Assembly (NCBI GenBank): GCA_026119855.1
Contig: JAOWBW010000025.1
Coordinates: 1,798,001 to 1,862,000, forward strand
Direction: 5' to 3'
Length of the DNA: 64,000 nucleotides
Origin: Campanula takesimana
Lineage: Eukaryota > Streptophyta > Magnoliopsida > Asterales > Campanulaceae
The notes beneath the pieces are model-generated. The model worked only from the letters and a program-made list of their open reading frames with translations, had not been told where the DNA came from and did not search any database. The position numbers and the translations under genes were made by a program. Shown here in pieces: positions 43,607-55,179 of this stretch (position 1 is its first letter; each line of letters begins with the position of its first letter).

Positions 43607-43740
43607 GGCTCGCTAGGTTGAAATCATCAAATCAACCTAGGTAAAAGTTAGAGCACAAAAAAAAAAAAAAAAAAAATCCCCCTCAATCAAAGAAGATCAA
43701 CATCATCATCCACCAACAAAGGACGAAGCTACGAAGCAAC
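43145..43740 (+). other. Post-gag non-coding region of H with A-tracts
   Basis: No pol sequence follows the gag stop. The stretch has three long A runs (about 43258-43277, 43566-43606, 43659-43677) and a 9-bp perfect hairpin at 43613-43640. The 95-aa frame at 43334-43621 gains its length from the A run (poly-Lys) and is not supported. Element E interrupts at 43740. Confidence 0.65.
43566..43640 (+). other. A-tract followed by a CTAGGTTGA hairpin
   Basis: An A run (43566-43606) is followed by ggctcg and then CTAGGTTGA-(10 nt)-TCAACCTAG, a perfect 9-bp stem spanning 28 nt. The arrangement (A-tract, short spacer, stem beginning CTAG and ending CTAG) matches that at 52460-52536 of the same element and at 4163-4093 of element K. 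Confidence 0.6.
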
Positions 43741-45221
43741 TGTTGGGTTTCGTAGTAACATGCGCAGCGGAATTAAGCATTTAAAATTTATGAAACCCAA
43801 AGCCCATAGATCCATTCATATGATTAAGTCAAATACAACATAATGAATACTAGAATACTAACCCTTGCGTGCCTTTGATTTTGCAACCTTGAATTCGATG
43901 GAGGCTTGAAATCTTGATCACGAACAAATATCAAGAACACTTGATCTTGGTTGCTAGACCAAATTATGAAACACGCTTTCACAATTGTAAGAACTATATG
44001 GAATTATGAATATTCTTGTTCTTCACTTTTTGGATCTTAGAACAAGAAAATAACCTCACAAAACCTTATGGAGGCACTCACAACAACATATCTAATGGCT
44101 GTAAAAAGGATCCTTAAATAGGTCCTAATCCTTAACCCTTAAGGACTTAGGAAACCTAAATCCCGTCACCAAATTAGGCAACAAGGAATTCTGGCCGACT
44201 TGACTGGCACGGTCGTGCCCTACAATCTGGCACGGTCGTGACATCTAGTCCGCGCGAATTCCCCAGCCGCCCATTTTCGGCACGGTCGTGCTTGGTAATT
44301 TGGCACGGTCGTGCCAATCATGTCGACAGGTTTGCCTTGGTTTGGATTTATGGCACGACCGTGCCATTTTAAGGCGCACGACCGTGCCAGAGCCAAACAC
44401 TGATATTTTTCCATAATTCCCATTTAGTCCTTTACGATTCGTTCTATTTGTGTGTGACCCTCTAGAATTACACTAAGTTGGCAATGAGCCCAAACATGAA
44501 CCCATAAGATATGATTAGGTTCTAGCAAACCGTCATACCTACCCAAATAGTGTAACTAGATACAAGTTCGCATTCCTTTTAGAACATGTCACAATCCCTT
44601 TGTCCACGATGTCATTGAACACAAGTCATGGTCAACAAATCAACTTGTATTGTTCAATACTTTCTCGATTTCGAATATGTTGATAATCCAAATGATATTG
44701 ATCCAATCAATCCATTTGAGTTTGGCCAAACATTTCACCAACATCATTCCTTCGAGGGGCCCAAGCTTGACATCTCTCCGAAGAGGGACAAATCCATTTA
44801 GCTTATTATTCTTCCCAACGTGAATCCAATCATGCCAATCATACACTTTATAACTACCGTGTTAAGGCAGCGTTTGAATATGTCAAACATAATCTTCATC
44901 AAGTGGAAGACTATAATAACTTCATGTCTAAGGATTCAAATGACATAACTAATATGAGATTTATATATGACATCGACCATGACATAAATCTCATACCGCG
45001 GGTCATGTCCAGTACCTTGTTCCAAACAAGTACCCATAAATCTAACATGATCATCCCATGATCATTTAGCCTTTATACTAGTGCTTAACAAGCTCTAGGG
45101 ACGGAGATTATTATAAGCAAACACGAGCCATAATAATAATCTTATTATCTCTTTATTATTATGAATAAAATGATAACGTATACAACGTTTAACAAACGTG
45201 CCTAGGGCACCAAAACCAACA
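43741..45221 (-). repeat. 3' LTR of element E (1481 bp)
   Basis: It has TGTTGG...CCAACA ends. It lacks 65 bp relative to the 5' LTR; the missing segment lies between two cacgaac repeats (50584 and 50649 in the 5' LTR). It carries the GGCACGRYCGTGCC palindrome array at 44212-44393. Confidence 0.95.
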
Positions 45222-45238
45222 ATCTCCCACTTGCCCTA
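45222..45238 (-). promoter_or_regulatory. Polypurine tract of element E
   Basis: The minus strand reads ggcaagtgggagatt before the LTR start TGTTGG, a typical copia arrangement. It is the same as in F (61758-61774). Confidence 0.85.
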
Positions 45239-48200
45239 GGCCCAATTCCCTAGGTATCCAATACCCATGGACCCAACATGACCATCATGTTGGATTGTGG
45301 AAGTTCCTTTGTTAGCGTGTCCGCAACGTTATCATTACTTGGTACTTTGCATATATTTACGTCTCCCTTATCAACGATTTCTCGAACGATAAGAAAACGC
45401 CTAAGTATGTGTTTAGATTTAGGATGTGCTCTTGGTTCCTTTGCTTGATCAATAGCACCACTATTATTACTAACAAGGTCTATTGGTTTTAGCAATACTA
45501 GGAACCATCTCAAGTTCACCAATGAACTTCTTAATCCAAACAGCTTCCTTTGCAGCATCCAATGCGGCTATATACTTAGATTTAGTCGCAGAATTAGTGA
45601 CTGTACTCTGCTTGGAACCATTCCAACTTATAGTTCCACTATTTGACATATGCAAAAAACTGATTGCGATCTATTATCATCTTTGTTGGTTTGGAAGCAT
45701 GCATCCGAGATCATTTTCCATACCTTCATAGATCATAAACGAATCTTTAGTCCTTCTAAAGTACTTTAAGACTCGCTCTCATAGCCATCCAGTGAATCTC
45801 ACCGGTGTCGGATTGATATCTACTCGTTATGCTCCAAGCATTAGATATATCCGGCTTAGTACTTATCATGGCATCATGGATCCAATTGCCGAAGCAAATG
45901 ACATCTCATTCATTTTCTCATGCTCATCTTTTGTCTTTAGGACATTGAGTCTTGCTTAGAGGAAATCCATGAAACATTGACAAATGTCCTCTCTTAGAAT
46001 TTTCCTTGCGGAATCTTCTTATGACTTTGTCAATGTATGTACATTGGCTTTAAACCATTTAGCTTCCTTGATCTATCTCTATAGATCTTAATGCCAATGA
46101 CTTATGCGGCTTCATCCATATTCTTCATTGCGAAACACTTTCTTAACCAATCTTTACAGATTAAAGTGTAGGAATGTCGTTTCCAATGAGCAATATGTCA
46201 TCCACATATTAGATAAGGAATAGCACCATGCTCCCACTAATCTTCTTGTATATACAAGATTCATCTTCGTTCTTGATCAAGCCAAGCTCTATGACTTATC
46301 AAAACGGAGATCTCATCTCCAAAAAGCTTGCTTCAATCCATCCAATGAATCTTCGCAACTTTCATACCTTTTGGAATTTTCTTGACTATCAAAACCTTTA
46401 GGTTGTATCCAACACATCCTTAAGTGAGTTCCTGTTGAGGAACGCTTGTTTTGACATCATTTTGTCAAATTTCACATTCCAAATATGAACATGTGACTAT
46501 GAAAATTCTAATAAGTTTCTTGCTACCCATGTAAGTCTTTCTCCAAGTAAAGTCATTCATCTCCTTTGGTTTTTACACCTTAGGTTAGAATGATCAAGTT
46601 CCAAACTTGATTACTATACATGAATTGCCTTTTAGATTTTATGACTCCAAGCCATTAATCTAAATGTGGAGTTGATATTGCATCTTTGATAGGTGGTAAA
46701 TACTTCATTCTAAATGAACTTTACCTCAATACTTTCTATCTCGAAATATCCAATATTTCTTCTAATAGATTGTATTTTATCATGTGTGCAAGTACTTGTA
46801 TATCTTGAACGGATTTTCACAACCCCTTGTGAAAACTTGTTCAACTTCCATCTCAGGTTAAAATATATTTTCTAGGTCTCGAACCATTCGAGATACATTT
46901 TACTCCCACTGATTCTTTTAGAGATAAACCACTTATCTAGAAAAGTATCATCATAGTCAACAAACCATTTGTTTCTTATGAGTAAAATTATTATCCTCAA
47001 GTTTCCTTAGGATATCCCATGAAAGTATATTTATTAGATTTAAATGTGAGTGTGTCCAAGACAACTCCTTTCAAAAAAAAAATCTCACCATCTTAAATCT
47101 TTATGAAAGACAAACCAAGTTTTCTTTCACCATTTAACCTCTCTTGATAGAATTCAGATTAGTATAATCATAGCGGTTTTAAATACATAACCCCAAAATG
47201 AATAATGGAAGATCACTTTGACTTTGTCATCCAACGAACCGTATCCAATAAGGTTCTTATACTTCCACGCATACATATTATTTGATATTCTTAGTGAAGT
47301 TAATTTGCGAAACCATTTCACAACTTTAATGATGACTGTCAAATTTTTGGTTTAATTATTCATCATCATGATCCAATCATAATTTTTGAATAGTTTTACC
47401 AAGTATAACCAAAATTCTCTTTTAGCATTTCTTCTTAATGCACCATACACATCGAAATGTATTAGGTCAATTAAGACATTAGCCTTTTTACCAATCATAG
47501 TAAAAGATATCTTGATCCAAGTAAATAAGATTTGCATAAATCATGTGATTCCAAATCATATGACTTAAAACTCCGTCCCATGGAATTTTAGATATGCATT
47601 TCTCATTTATTTGATCAAAACAATAATGCATAAAGAATTTTAATTATTTATGTTATAGTCTTTATTACTTTGTTCTTCAAGATTTAGGATATAAGATTTA
47701 TTTATATGATAACACAATGAAGTAAATCATAATAAATAAAGCACTTTTCTTATTCCAAATAAGAAATTAATATCCTTCATTATCTTCTAACAAAATAATG
47801 TTTTCTACTTCATCAGTAAAGTCACTTTACAAGTGTTCTACGAACAATGTTGCAACCATTGCATCATTACTGTTTGTAGATAAAACTTTACTATAAGTAG
47901 TCTTTCATCTTACTAATTATTCTGGTATCCAATACCCAATAATTAAATTTAGAAAGAATAATTTATAACATAAATATTCCGAGTGGTAGTCCCACTACCA
48001 TTCCTTTTATTGATCACCCAGAATTTTGACTACAATTCTAAATGGTCAATCCAATTGCCATTTTACCAAATTGCATCTATTAGAGTTATTATTACAACCA
48101 AAATTATTTCCTTTAGGATTGACAACTCTTGTCTTACTTTTCTTTTGGCATTTGGCCTCTTTCCATCATGAACTATGAGCATTGGAGAACCATTCTCCAA

Positions 48201-50391
48201 TATCTTCATCTTCGCAGTTTTTCAGCATGTTAATGCAATTCGAAGAAATTCTTATTCATTTTAAGCATGTTATATTCCATCACTAAGTGATCATAACATT
48301 TAAACAATGAATCAAGAATGAGATCCATGGCTTGCTCCAATCCAATTGGATAACCAAGTTTCTCAAGATGCTCTACGTAGCCTTTATCTTAAGCATGTGA
48401 AGTTTCATTTATTGCCCTTCACTCATTTTGCAATGAGTGAATGCAACAATGGTTTTATACCTCTCTTGCTTAGATTGCTCTTTGATACATGTAACTCAAC
48501 TCCACACCTATCTAATAGGCTTCTACAAGTTCCAAACTTTGTTGGAGTTTAAGAGCACATAATCGTGAGCATAAGACAACTCACATTCCTAGAATCATAC
48601 TCATGATTCTTGTGATTGTCTACTCCGGCATTGGTTCTTTTAGGAATATGCCCATCAAGAATGTACAACCCATCTTCTTGCCTTAGAACCATTCTTAGGC
48701 TCAGGATCCAATCCATGAAGTTTGTACCATTCTTTTGAAGCTTTATCCTTAACAAGGATTAATCGCAACGATTTTAGTTGTCATCTACACCTTATGCAAA
48801 ATTTCCAAAATTTTAAAAGTACCAATCTCATTAAAGAGGTAAATAATGTATTTTCCAAAAATACTCCCACTAAATTATATAACCTTCATATACATCCAAT
48901 GTATAATATAATTTAAATGGGCTAAGATCCAACTTTAACTTAATTCTAAGTCCGCTATGGCGGATTACACAAAATCAAATTAATTAGGTAGACAACCCTG
49001 TCAATCATATCCCATATGACTCTTAGATCCTTTCATGAGACTCTTTTAAATGGGGCTAAGATCCAACTTTAATTTAATCTTGAGTCCACGGAGGCGGACC
49101 GCTCAAAATCAAATTAATTAGGTAGACAATTTCTTGTCAATCATATCCAATATGATTCTTAGTGATCCAATTTCAAAAGCATGTTTAATCTCATCTTTTG
49201 CCTAAGGCCCAAAACTGTTTTGACGCCCAATTAAGTCTAACCATTTTAAACGCATGGTTGATGTGCCTCGCTAGGGCGTGCCCACATCATCCATCTTGCT
49301 CATACATAGATAAAGTTAATGCACCTCGCTAGGGCGAACCCACATTAAAATCACCCATGCACTAACAAGTGTTTTAATCATGGCGTGGCAAAAGGACTTA
49401 AAACTTTCTTGAAGGTTCATCACCATATAGCATACAACACATTTATGAGCACACAAGATAAACATGTTATGCATCAAGTTTAGCCACTGAATTAATCTCC
49501 ATTAATTTAAGCATAATATTTATGTGTCATTAGTTTCTCTATTATTATGAGGATGAGATTATTTGAACTTTGGTCATCATCTCCAAATCAAGACAACAAG
49601 AAGTGCGGCCGAACTAAGCCATTGGCAACCACAATTCCGCACTAATTCAAGAAACCAAGAAAGTAGTCCATGTGGCCGAAACTAAGCAATAGATGGTCTC
49701 GATGAACGTAGGCCAATTGAATTCACAATTCCACATGGATCTCCAATCTTTGAATCAAGAACTTTGTTTCTCAATTTTAGCAATTATGAACTCTTCATAA
49801 TTCTAACTTCGTTTTATCTTTGAAACTTTGATTGCGATCAAGTTTGGGAAACACAATCTCGATGAACGTAGATTAGCCATCCAAACCTTGAACTAATCTT
49901 AGAATCACAAGAATAAAACAAATAGGAGATTTAAACCAAGATCCACACCCAAAACCCAAACCCTACCCCCCGCGCCAAACCCTAGGTCCGGCCGGGTCAA
50001 GGCTTGGGTCCGGTCGAACCCCTTGCGAAAAATACAAATTTTTAAAGTTTCAAAATTTTATCTCAAAATTGTTTTTCCCGATTCAATTAGGATTTTGTGT
50101 TCTTGGTGATCCAATCACCATGATTATCAAAACCTTGAATAAACGATTTATTCTTGAATCCCTAGAATATCAAAACTTTGATCCAATCAAAAATTGATAA
50201 TCCAAACAATTTTAAATCCACCATAATTTTAATTGCGATTGAACAGTGCGATTAAAGTTTATAAAACAATAAACCACATAAACGCATAGACCACATAAAC
50301 ATCATAATCCCAATATTCAAATCATGCTAGGCACATAAACAATTTATATACACACAACATGATTATGTATTGAAATAATCAACATGAACGG
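45239..50391 (-). pseudogene. gag-pol: Degraded copia gag-pol of element E
   Basis: Only fragments are readable on the minus strand. Gag lies at 48755-48549 (NGTNFMDWILSLRMVLRQ). An integrase-like piece is at 47537-47352 (LIHFDVYG) with following sequence at 47342-47154. The RT active-site region is near 46235-46199, where a 2-bp loss destroys the YVDD codons that are still present in F. RNase H is at 45655-45250 (HPKSKHILRRFLIVREIV, KVPSNDNVADTLTKE). Stops and shifts are spread throughout. The order gag-INT-RT-RH is the Ty1/copia order. It cannot be functional. Confidence 0.88.
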
Positions 50392-50404
50392 GGCTCTGAT
50401 ACCA
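50392..50404 (-). promoter_or_regulatory. Primer binding site of element E (initiator tRNA-Met)
   Basis: The minus strand reads TGGTATCAGAGCC one base after the 5' LTR end at 50406. Confidence 0.93.
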
Positions 50405-50405
50405 C

Positions 50406-51951
50406 TGTTGGGTTTCGTAGTAACATGCGCAGCGGAATTAAGCATTTAAAATTTATGAAACCCAAAGCCCATAGATCCATTCATATGATTAAGTCAAATA
50501 CAACATAATGAATACTAGAATACAAACCATTGCGTGCCTTTGATTTTGCAACCTTGAATTCGATGGAGGCTTGAAATCTTGATCACGAACAAAGCAAGAA
50601 TCACGAACTATGAAGATGATAAGTTTCACCCTCTAGCGGTATCCACACCACGAACGAATATCAAGAACACTTGATCTTGGTTGCTAGACCAAATTATGAA
50701 ACACGCTTTCACAATTGTAAGAACTATATGGAATTATGAATATTCTTGTTCTTCACTTTTTGGATCTTAGAACAAGAAAATAACCTCACAAAACCTTATG
50801 GAGGCACTCACAACAACATATCTAATGGCTGTAAAAAGGATCCTTAAATAGGTCCTAATCCTTAACCCTTAAGGACTTAGGAAACCTAAATCCCGTCACC
50901 AAATTAGGCAACAAGGAATTCTGGCCGACATGACTGGCACGGTCGTGCCCTACAATCTGGCACAGTCGTGCCATCTAGTCCGCGCGAATTCCCCAGCCGC
51001 CCATTTTCGGCACGGTCGTGCTTGGTAATTTGGCATGGTCGTGCCAATCATGTCGACAGGTTTGCCTTGGTTTGGATTTATGGCACGACCGTGCCATTTT
51101 AAGGCGCACGACCGTGCCAGAGCCAAACACTGATATTTTTCCATAATTCCCATTTAGTCCTTTACGATTCGTTCTATTTGTGTGTGACCCTCTAGGATTA
51201 CACTAAGTTGGCAATGAGCCCAAACATGAACCCATAAGATATGATTAGGTTCTAGCAAACCGTCATACCTACCCAAATAGTGTAACTAGATACAAGTTCG
51301 CATTCCTTTTAGAACATGTCACAATCCTTTTGTCCACGATGTCATTGAACACAAGTCATGGTCAACAAATCAACTTGTATTGTTCAATACTTTCTCGATT
51401 CCGAATATGATGATAATCCAAATGATATTGATCCAATCAATCCATTTGAGTTTGGCCAAACATTTCACCAACATCATTCCTTCGAGGGGCCCAAGCTTGA
51501 CATCTCTCCGAAGAGGGACAAATCCATTTAGCTTATTATTCTTCCCTACGTGAATCCAATCATGCCAATCATACACTTTATAACTACCGTGTTAAGGCAG
51601 CGTTTGAATATGTCAAACATAATCTTCATCAAGTGGAAGACTATAATAACTTCATGTCTAAGGATTCAAATGACATAACTAATATGAGATTTATATATGA
51701 CATCGACCATGACATAAATCTCATACCGCGGGTCATGTCCAGTACCTTGTTCCAAACAAGTACCCATAAATCTAACATGATCATCCCAAGATCATTTAGC
51801 CTTTATACTAGTGCTTAACAAGCTCTAGGGACGGAGATTATTATAAGAAAACACGAGCCATAATAATAATCTTATTATCTCTTTATTATTATGAATAAAA
51901 TGATAACTTATACAACGTTTAACAAACGTGCCTAGGGTACCAAAACCAACA
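50406..51951 (-). repeat. 5' LTR of element E (1546 bp)
   Basis: It is the full-length partner of 43741-45221. The palindrome array lies at about 50935-51119. The TATA-like site reads ctatttaagg on the minus strand (about 50843-50852), where F has ctataaaagg. Confidence 0.95.
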
Positions 51952-51987
51952 GCAACAATTCCATCGCGAAGAATGGAGAATTCACAA

Positions 51988-52033
51988 GAACTACGGTGAC
52001 CTGAGCCTCTACACTGGAGGAACGTAGGCAACC
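51988..52033 (+). other. CTACG/CGTAG hairpin motif in H, diverged copy
   Basis: Element sense is the plus strand: agaactacggtgacctgag, then CCTC-(7 nt)-GAGG as inner stem-loop, then aacgtaggcaacc. Outer stem CTACG/CGTAG is kept. The inner stem is different in sequence but still pairs, so pairing rather than sequence is conserved. Confidence 0.55.
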
Positions 52034-52459
52034 TGTGGGTCCGGTCTCATGCAAGAAAGAAGAAATGTTTAGTCCTAGCGCGTTATGGTGATCAGCCTTC
52101 ATCTCGAACTTGTCAAGACATCTTTGTACGATTCATTTGCCAATGAATTAATCACCAAAAAGATTGAACAACTTTCTTAGATTTGGAATCATTTCGCGTT
52201 CCTTGTCGAGTCTAGGGCTTCTATTCTTTCTGCATACTCCCAATTTCTTGCAATCAAATTGGGGCTTTCCTTCTCTTCTCTCTTAATGACTTACTTGCCT
52301 TCGTGAGTCATTCAACAAATATATACAAAGTAAATACTAGGGACACTTCCCTAGTCGAGTCAATGTCACTCATCTTTAGTGACAAAAGGTCTTCACCGCA
52401 AAATCACATGTCTTATCTCCTCAGCTAGAGTCAATGCACACTTCCTCATCAATTGAGTC

Positions 52460-52536
52460 AAAAAAAAATAGAAAAAAAAATGATGAAGACGCAAAAGAGA
52501 TGCCTGCTAGATTGAAAACCCGAAAGGGCGGTCTAG
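52460..52536 (+). other. A-tract followed by a GAAA-tetraloop hairpin in H
   Basis: An A-rich tract (52460-52480) is followed about 26 bases later by CTAGA-ttgaaaa-CCC-GAAA-GGG-cgg-TCTAG (52507-52536). It shares the core gaaaacccgaaagggcg with element K (4093-4120) although K belongs to a different lineage (Athila). The outer stems differ by compensating changes. Confidence 0.6.
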
Positions 52537-53526
52537 GCACAAAATAGGGTGCGTCATAAAAAAATGAGAGAGTGAGAGAGAGAAGGGAAAGAGAAATGGA
52601 GATCCCCGGCCTCTAAAGAAGACAAGCTCTACATTGGATCTCCTCAGCAAGTCAATTCCCCACCGAGTCAACTTTAGGATTGCAAAAGGATAGACAAGAT
52701 ATAACACCATCAAAGGTTGTCTTGGGTTATCATCATCATTCTCCAGCAGTGTGCATTTTTGGGTTCATGAAAAGAAGGCCCGTGGTAACCAAGATCCATC
52801 TGAGAACAAGCCCATCATAAAAGGGCACGAGGTTGTACAAATAATCCCTAGCTAGTCAATTGGCTTGGGCAGCAAATAGCAACAACATGTGTCTCAGTTT
52901 TTAAGGCTTCTTCAAGTATGTGCTTCTAAAGTACGCCGAAAGGCTCCCGAGAAATGGAGTAGCTCTTGCCATATCCTCTCATGTTTATTCCCTCACACGA
53001 GGATGAGTCGCTCTTGCTTTGCTCAACAAATGGTGATGCCCTAGGGGCTGTGTGACTCAAGAACAAGGGATTCTTTTGCTTCATTTGGCAATCAATACGC
53101 CCTAGGGGCTATGCTCAAGAAATATGTGTGAGACTATCCTCAAAGTCCCTCAAAAGGGATGTCAAAAATCCCTCTTGTCGTGTGTGCCCGTGCTCGTTTC
53201 CCCAATCAAGGGTGGACCTTTCTCGCAATCAATGATGGCACTCTAGGGGCTACGGTCAAGTCATAAAGGTTCTCTCGGCAAAGAGCAATTAACTCCTCAG
53301 CAGTATCCCCAGCCGAGTCATGTGCAACATTGGAAGCTTCCTCAATTCGGCACCGAAGGTCTCAAGGGGCTTCGCAATCTACAATCTTTTGGGCTACGGC
53401 ATTACAGTAATTCAAGCAAAGGGCAGTATTAGGGCTTCGTGACCGACAGTATTTTGGGCAACAATGCTCAAGCAATGCAATGCGGAGTAGTCTTATGGCT
53501 CCATGAAAGAGATCAAGCTTCAAAGG

Positions 53527-53732
53527 TGTAACGACCCGAGCCCGCAGACCCGACCCGCCACATAGGTACCATACACTAGCCCACCAAGCATCTCCTCAAT
53601 TGGGTCAACCACAGCCCATCACAGGCCTCCAAAAGTCCAATGGATGATTTGATGTTTAGTAGGAGTGTATGGGCCTTCTATATAGCACACTCAATTCCCA
53701 CATACTTCCGATGTGGGATGGGGGATATCACA
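53527..53732 (-). repeat. 3' LTR of the TRIM (206 bp)
   Basis: This is the simple-length LTR copy. It includes a TATA-like ctatatag (minus strand) that remains in both copies. Confidence 0.92.
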
Positions 53733-53843
53733 ATCTCCCCCACTCAAACACTTGCCGTCCCTGGCAAGGTCAATCTATACCCAGATCGTACCCCCCGGGC
53801 TAGCTCGCAAGCCTTAAGGCCGGGGTTCCGCTCTGATACCATT

Positions 53844-54180
53844 TGTAACGACCCGAGCCCGCAGACCCGACCCGCCACATAGGTACCATACACTAGCCCA
53901 CCAAGCATCTCCTCAATTGGGTCAACCACAGCCCATCACAGGCCTCCAAAAGTCCAATGGATGATTTGATGTTTAGTAGGAGTGTATGGGCCTTCTCCCG
54001 ACCCGCCACATAGGTACCATACACTAGCCCACCAAGCATCTCCTCAATTGGGTCAACCACAGCCCATCACAGGCCTCCAAAAGTCCAATGGATGATTTGA
54101 TGTTTAGTAGGAGTGTATGGGCCTTCTATATAGCACACTCAATTCCCACATATTTCCGATGTGGGATGGGGGATATCACA
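53844..54180 (-). repeat. 5' LTR of the TRIM with internal 131-bp tandem duplication (337 bp)
   Basis: Positions 53866-53996 are repeated at 53997-54127. Removing one copy gives a 206-bp LTR that matches the other one almost perfectly. The two LTRs are made identical at insertion, so the duplication arose afterwards. Confidence 0.92.
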
Positions 54181-55148
54181 AAAGGTCTCTCAACACTTCA
54201 AGTCAAAGGCCTCTTGGTTTTAAATGAAGACTCCGATGTTATGAATGAAGTTGATGATTTTTGTTAGAACTTTCAACGAGATCATGAATAAAGTCTTAGA
54301 GAAAAGGAAAAAGATTCAATATGCTAAACTCTAATCAAAACAGGGTTATAGCGGGAAATGCCACGGCCAATCCCAATGTTTCTGCAATTCAGCACCCCTT
54401 CTCCAAGATCAAAAGCACAAGGTGCAGCTCAGATAAAGTTGGGCCACAGTACTAGTTGCATCCGAAGATCCGTCATTAGTTCAACTCAAGAAGAGTAAAG
54501 CAAGCATACTCATTTGAGACTTTATCACACCAAGACCTTATCCTCCGCGACCTCGACGGCACCGCAAGACATTACTGCATCCTTTGACATAAGCCCTCAG
54601 CCATTTGGGTATCGACCACAATGAGGCCATTCATCTCCCCAGTAAGAGCAAGAAGGAGATCTCTATCAAGAATTCTACCAAACGGTACACCCAGTCTCAA
54701 TGCCGAGCCAATCATGAGGTAATTTGGGGCTTTACAATGAAAGGTCTTCACATCTCGCCATCTACAAGCCCACGACACTTGGGGCTTTGCAATCTCTCGA
54801 AGCTTGGCATCAACGATCTCCTCTTGGGGCTTGCTCACTACAACAACAAAGGGCGATTTACTCGAATGGTCCAAGAGCTGATTTATCTTGGAGCTATGCA
54901 AGTCCCTCAAAATTTTCCATCAAAGGCATTCTAGGGGCTTTACAATCAGCAACCCCTCATCTCGGCATCAAAAGCCTTTTGAAGCCCCATAATCGACAAA
55001 TCTCTTGGGGCTGGACATCAATCTTCGTTGGGCACGACGACGACAACGACAGAATTTAAACGAAGCAATCTGGACTTCGACTGAACATGACTTGATCTTG
55101 GGTTGGCTTCACAAACACACAATGGCTAAAATGGTTCACCCACGAACT

Positions 55149-55179
<31 letters not shown>

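Larger units (their letters stand above)
43741..51951 (-). mobile_element. Element E: Ty1/copia retrotransposon, inactivated (8.2 kb)
   Basis: On the minus strand the order is a 5' LTR (51951-50406), PBS for initiator tRNA-Met (50404-50392), degraded gag-pol (50391-45239), polypurine tract (45238-45222) and 3' LTR (45221-43741). Perfect target duplications gcaac lie at 43736-43740 and 51952-51956. It is the same family as F in inverted orientation. LTRs differ by about 16 substitutions in 1481 bp by eye (about 1%) plus one 65-bp deletion, yet no long reading frame remains inside. Confidence 0.95.
51952..53526 (+). other. Non-coding 3' region of element H, first part
   Basis: It resumes H after the gcaac duplication of E. 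It contains a CTACG/CGTAG hairpin motif (51988-52033), an A-tract with GAAA-capped hairpin (52460-52536), and many short repeats of the type ctaggggcta / ctcaaggggctt. There is no reading frame of note and no pol homology. The minus-strand frames 51825-52031 and 52507-52713 are not supported. Confidence 0.6.
53527..54180 (-). mobile_element. TRIM: terminal-repeat retrotransposon in miniature
   Basis: It has direct repeats of about 206 bp with TG...CA ends (TGTGATATCCC...GGGTCGTTACA on the minus strand). PBS TGGTATCAGAGC (minus, 53842-53831) adjoins the 5' LTR. The internal region is only 111 bp, and the polypurine tract gagtgggggagat (minus, about 53745-53733) adjoins the 3' LTR. Perfect target duplications aaagg lie at 53522-53526 and 54181-54185. 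There is no coding capacity, so it must be moved by another element's proteins. The 5' LTR contains an internal 131-bp tandem duplication absent from the other LTR. The frames 53640-53882 and 53744-53929 are LTR and internal sequence, not genes. Confidence 0.93.

Noticed and set aside
43334..43621. 95-aa frame ending in poly-Lys after the H gag
   Set aside because: Its length depends on a run of A bases and it has no similarity to gag or pol proteins.
54572..55059. Overlapping 109-112 aa frames on both strands in H
   Set aside because: They overlap one another in three frames, have no recognisable domain and lie in the non-coding 3' region of H.
55148..55176. A run as the poly(A) tail of a retrocopied gene
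   Set aside because: The same homopolymer occurs at the equivalent place in G (30979-31011), so it belongs to the retrotransposon.
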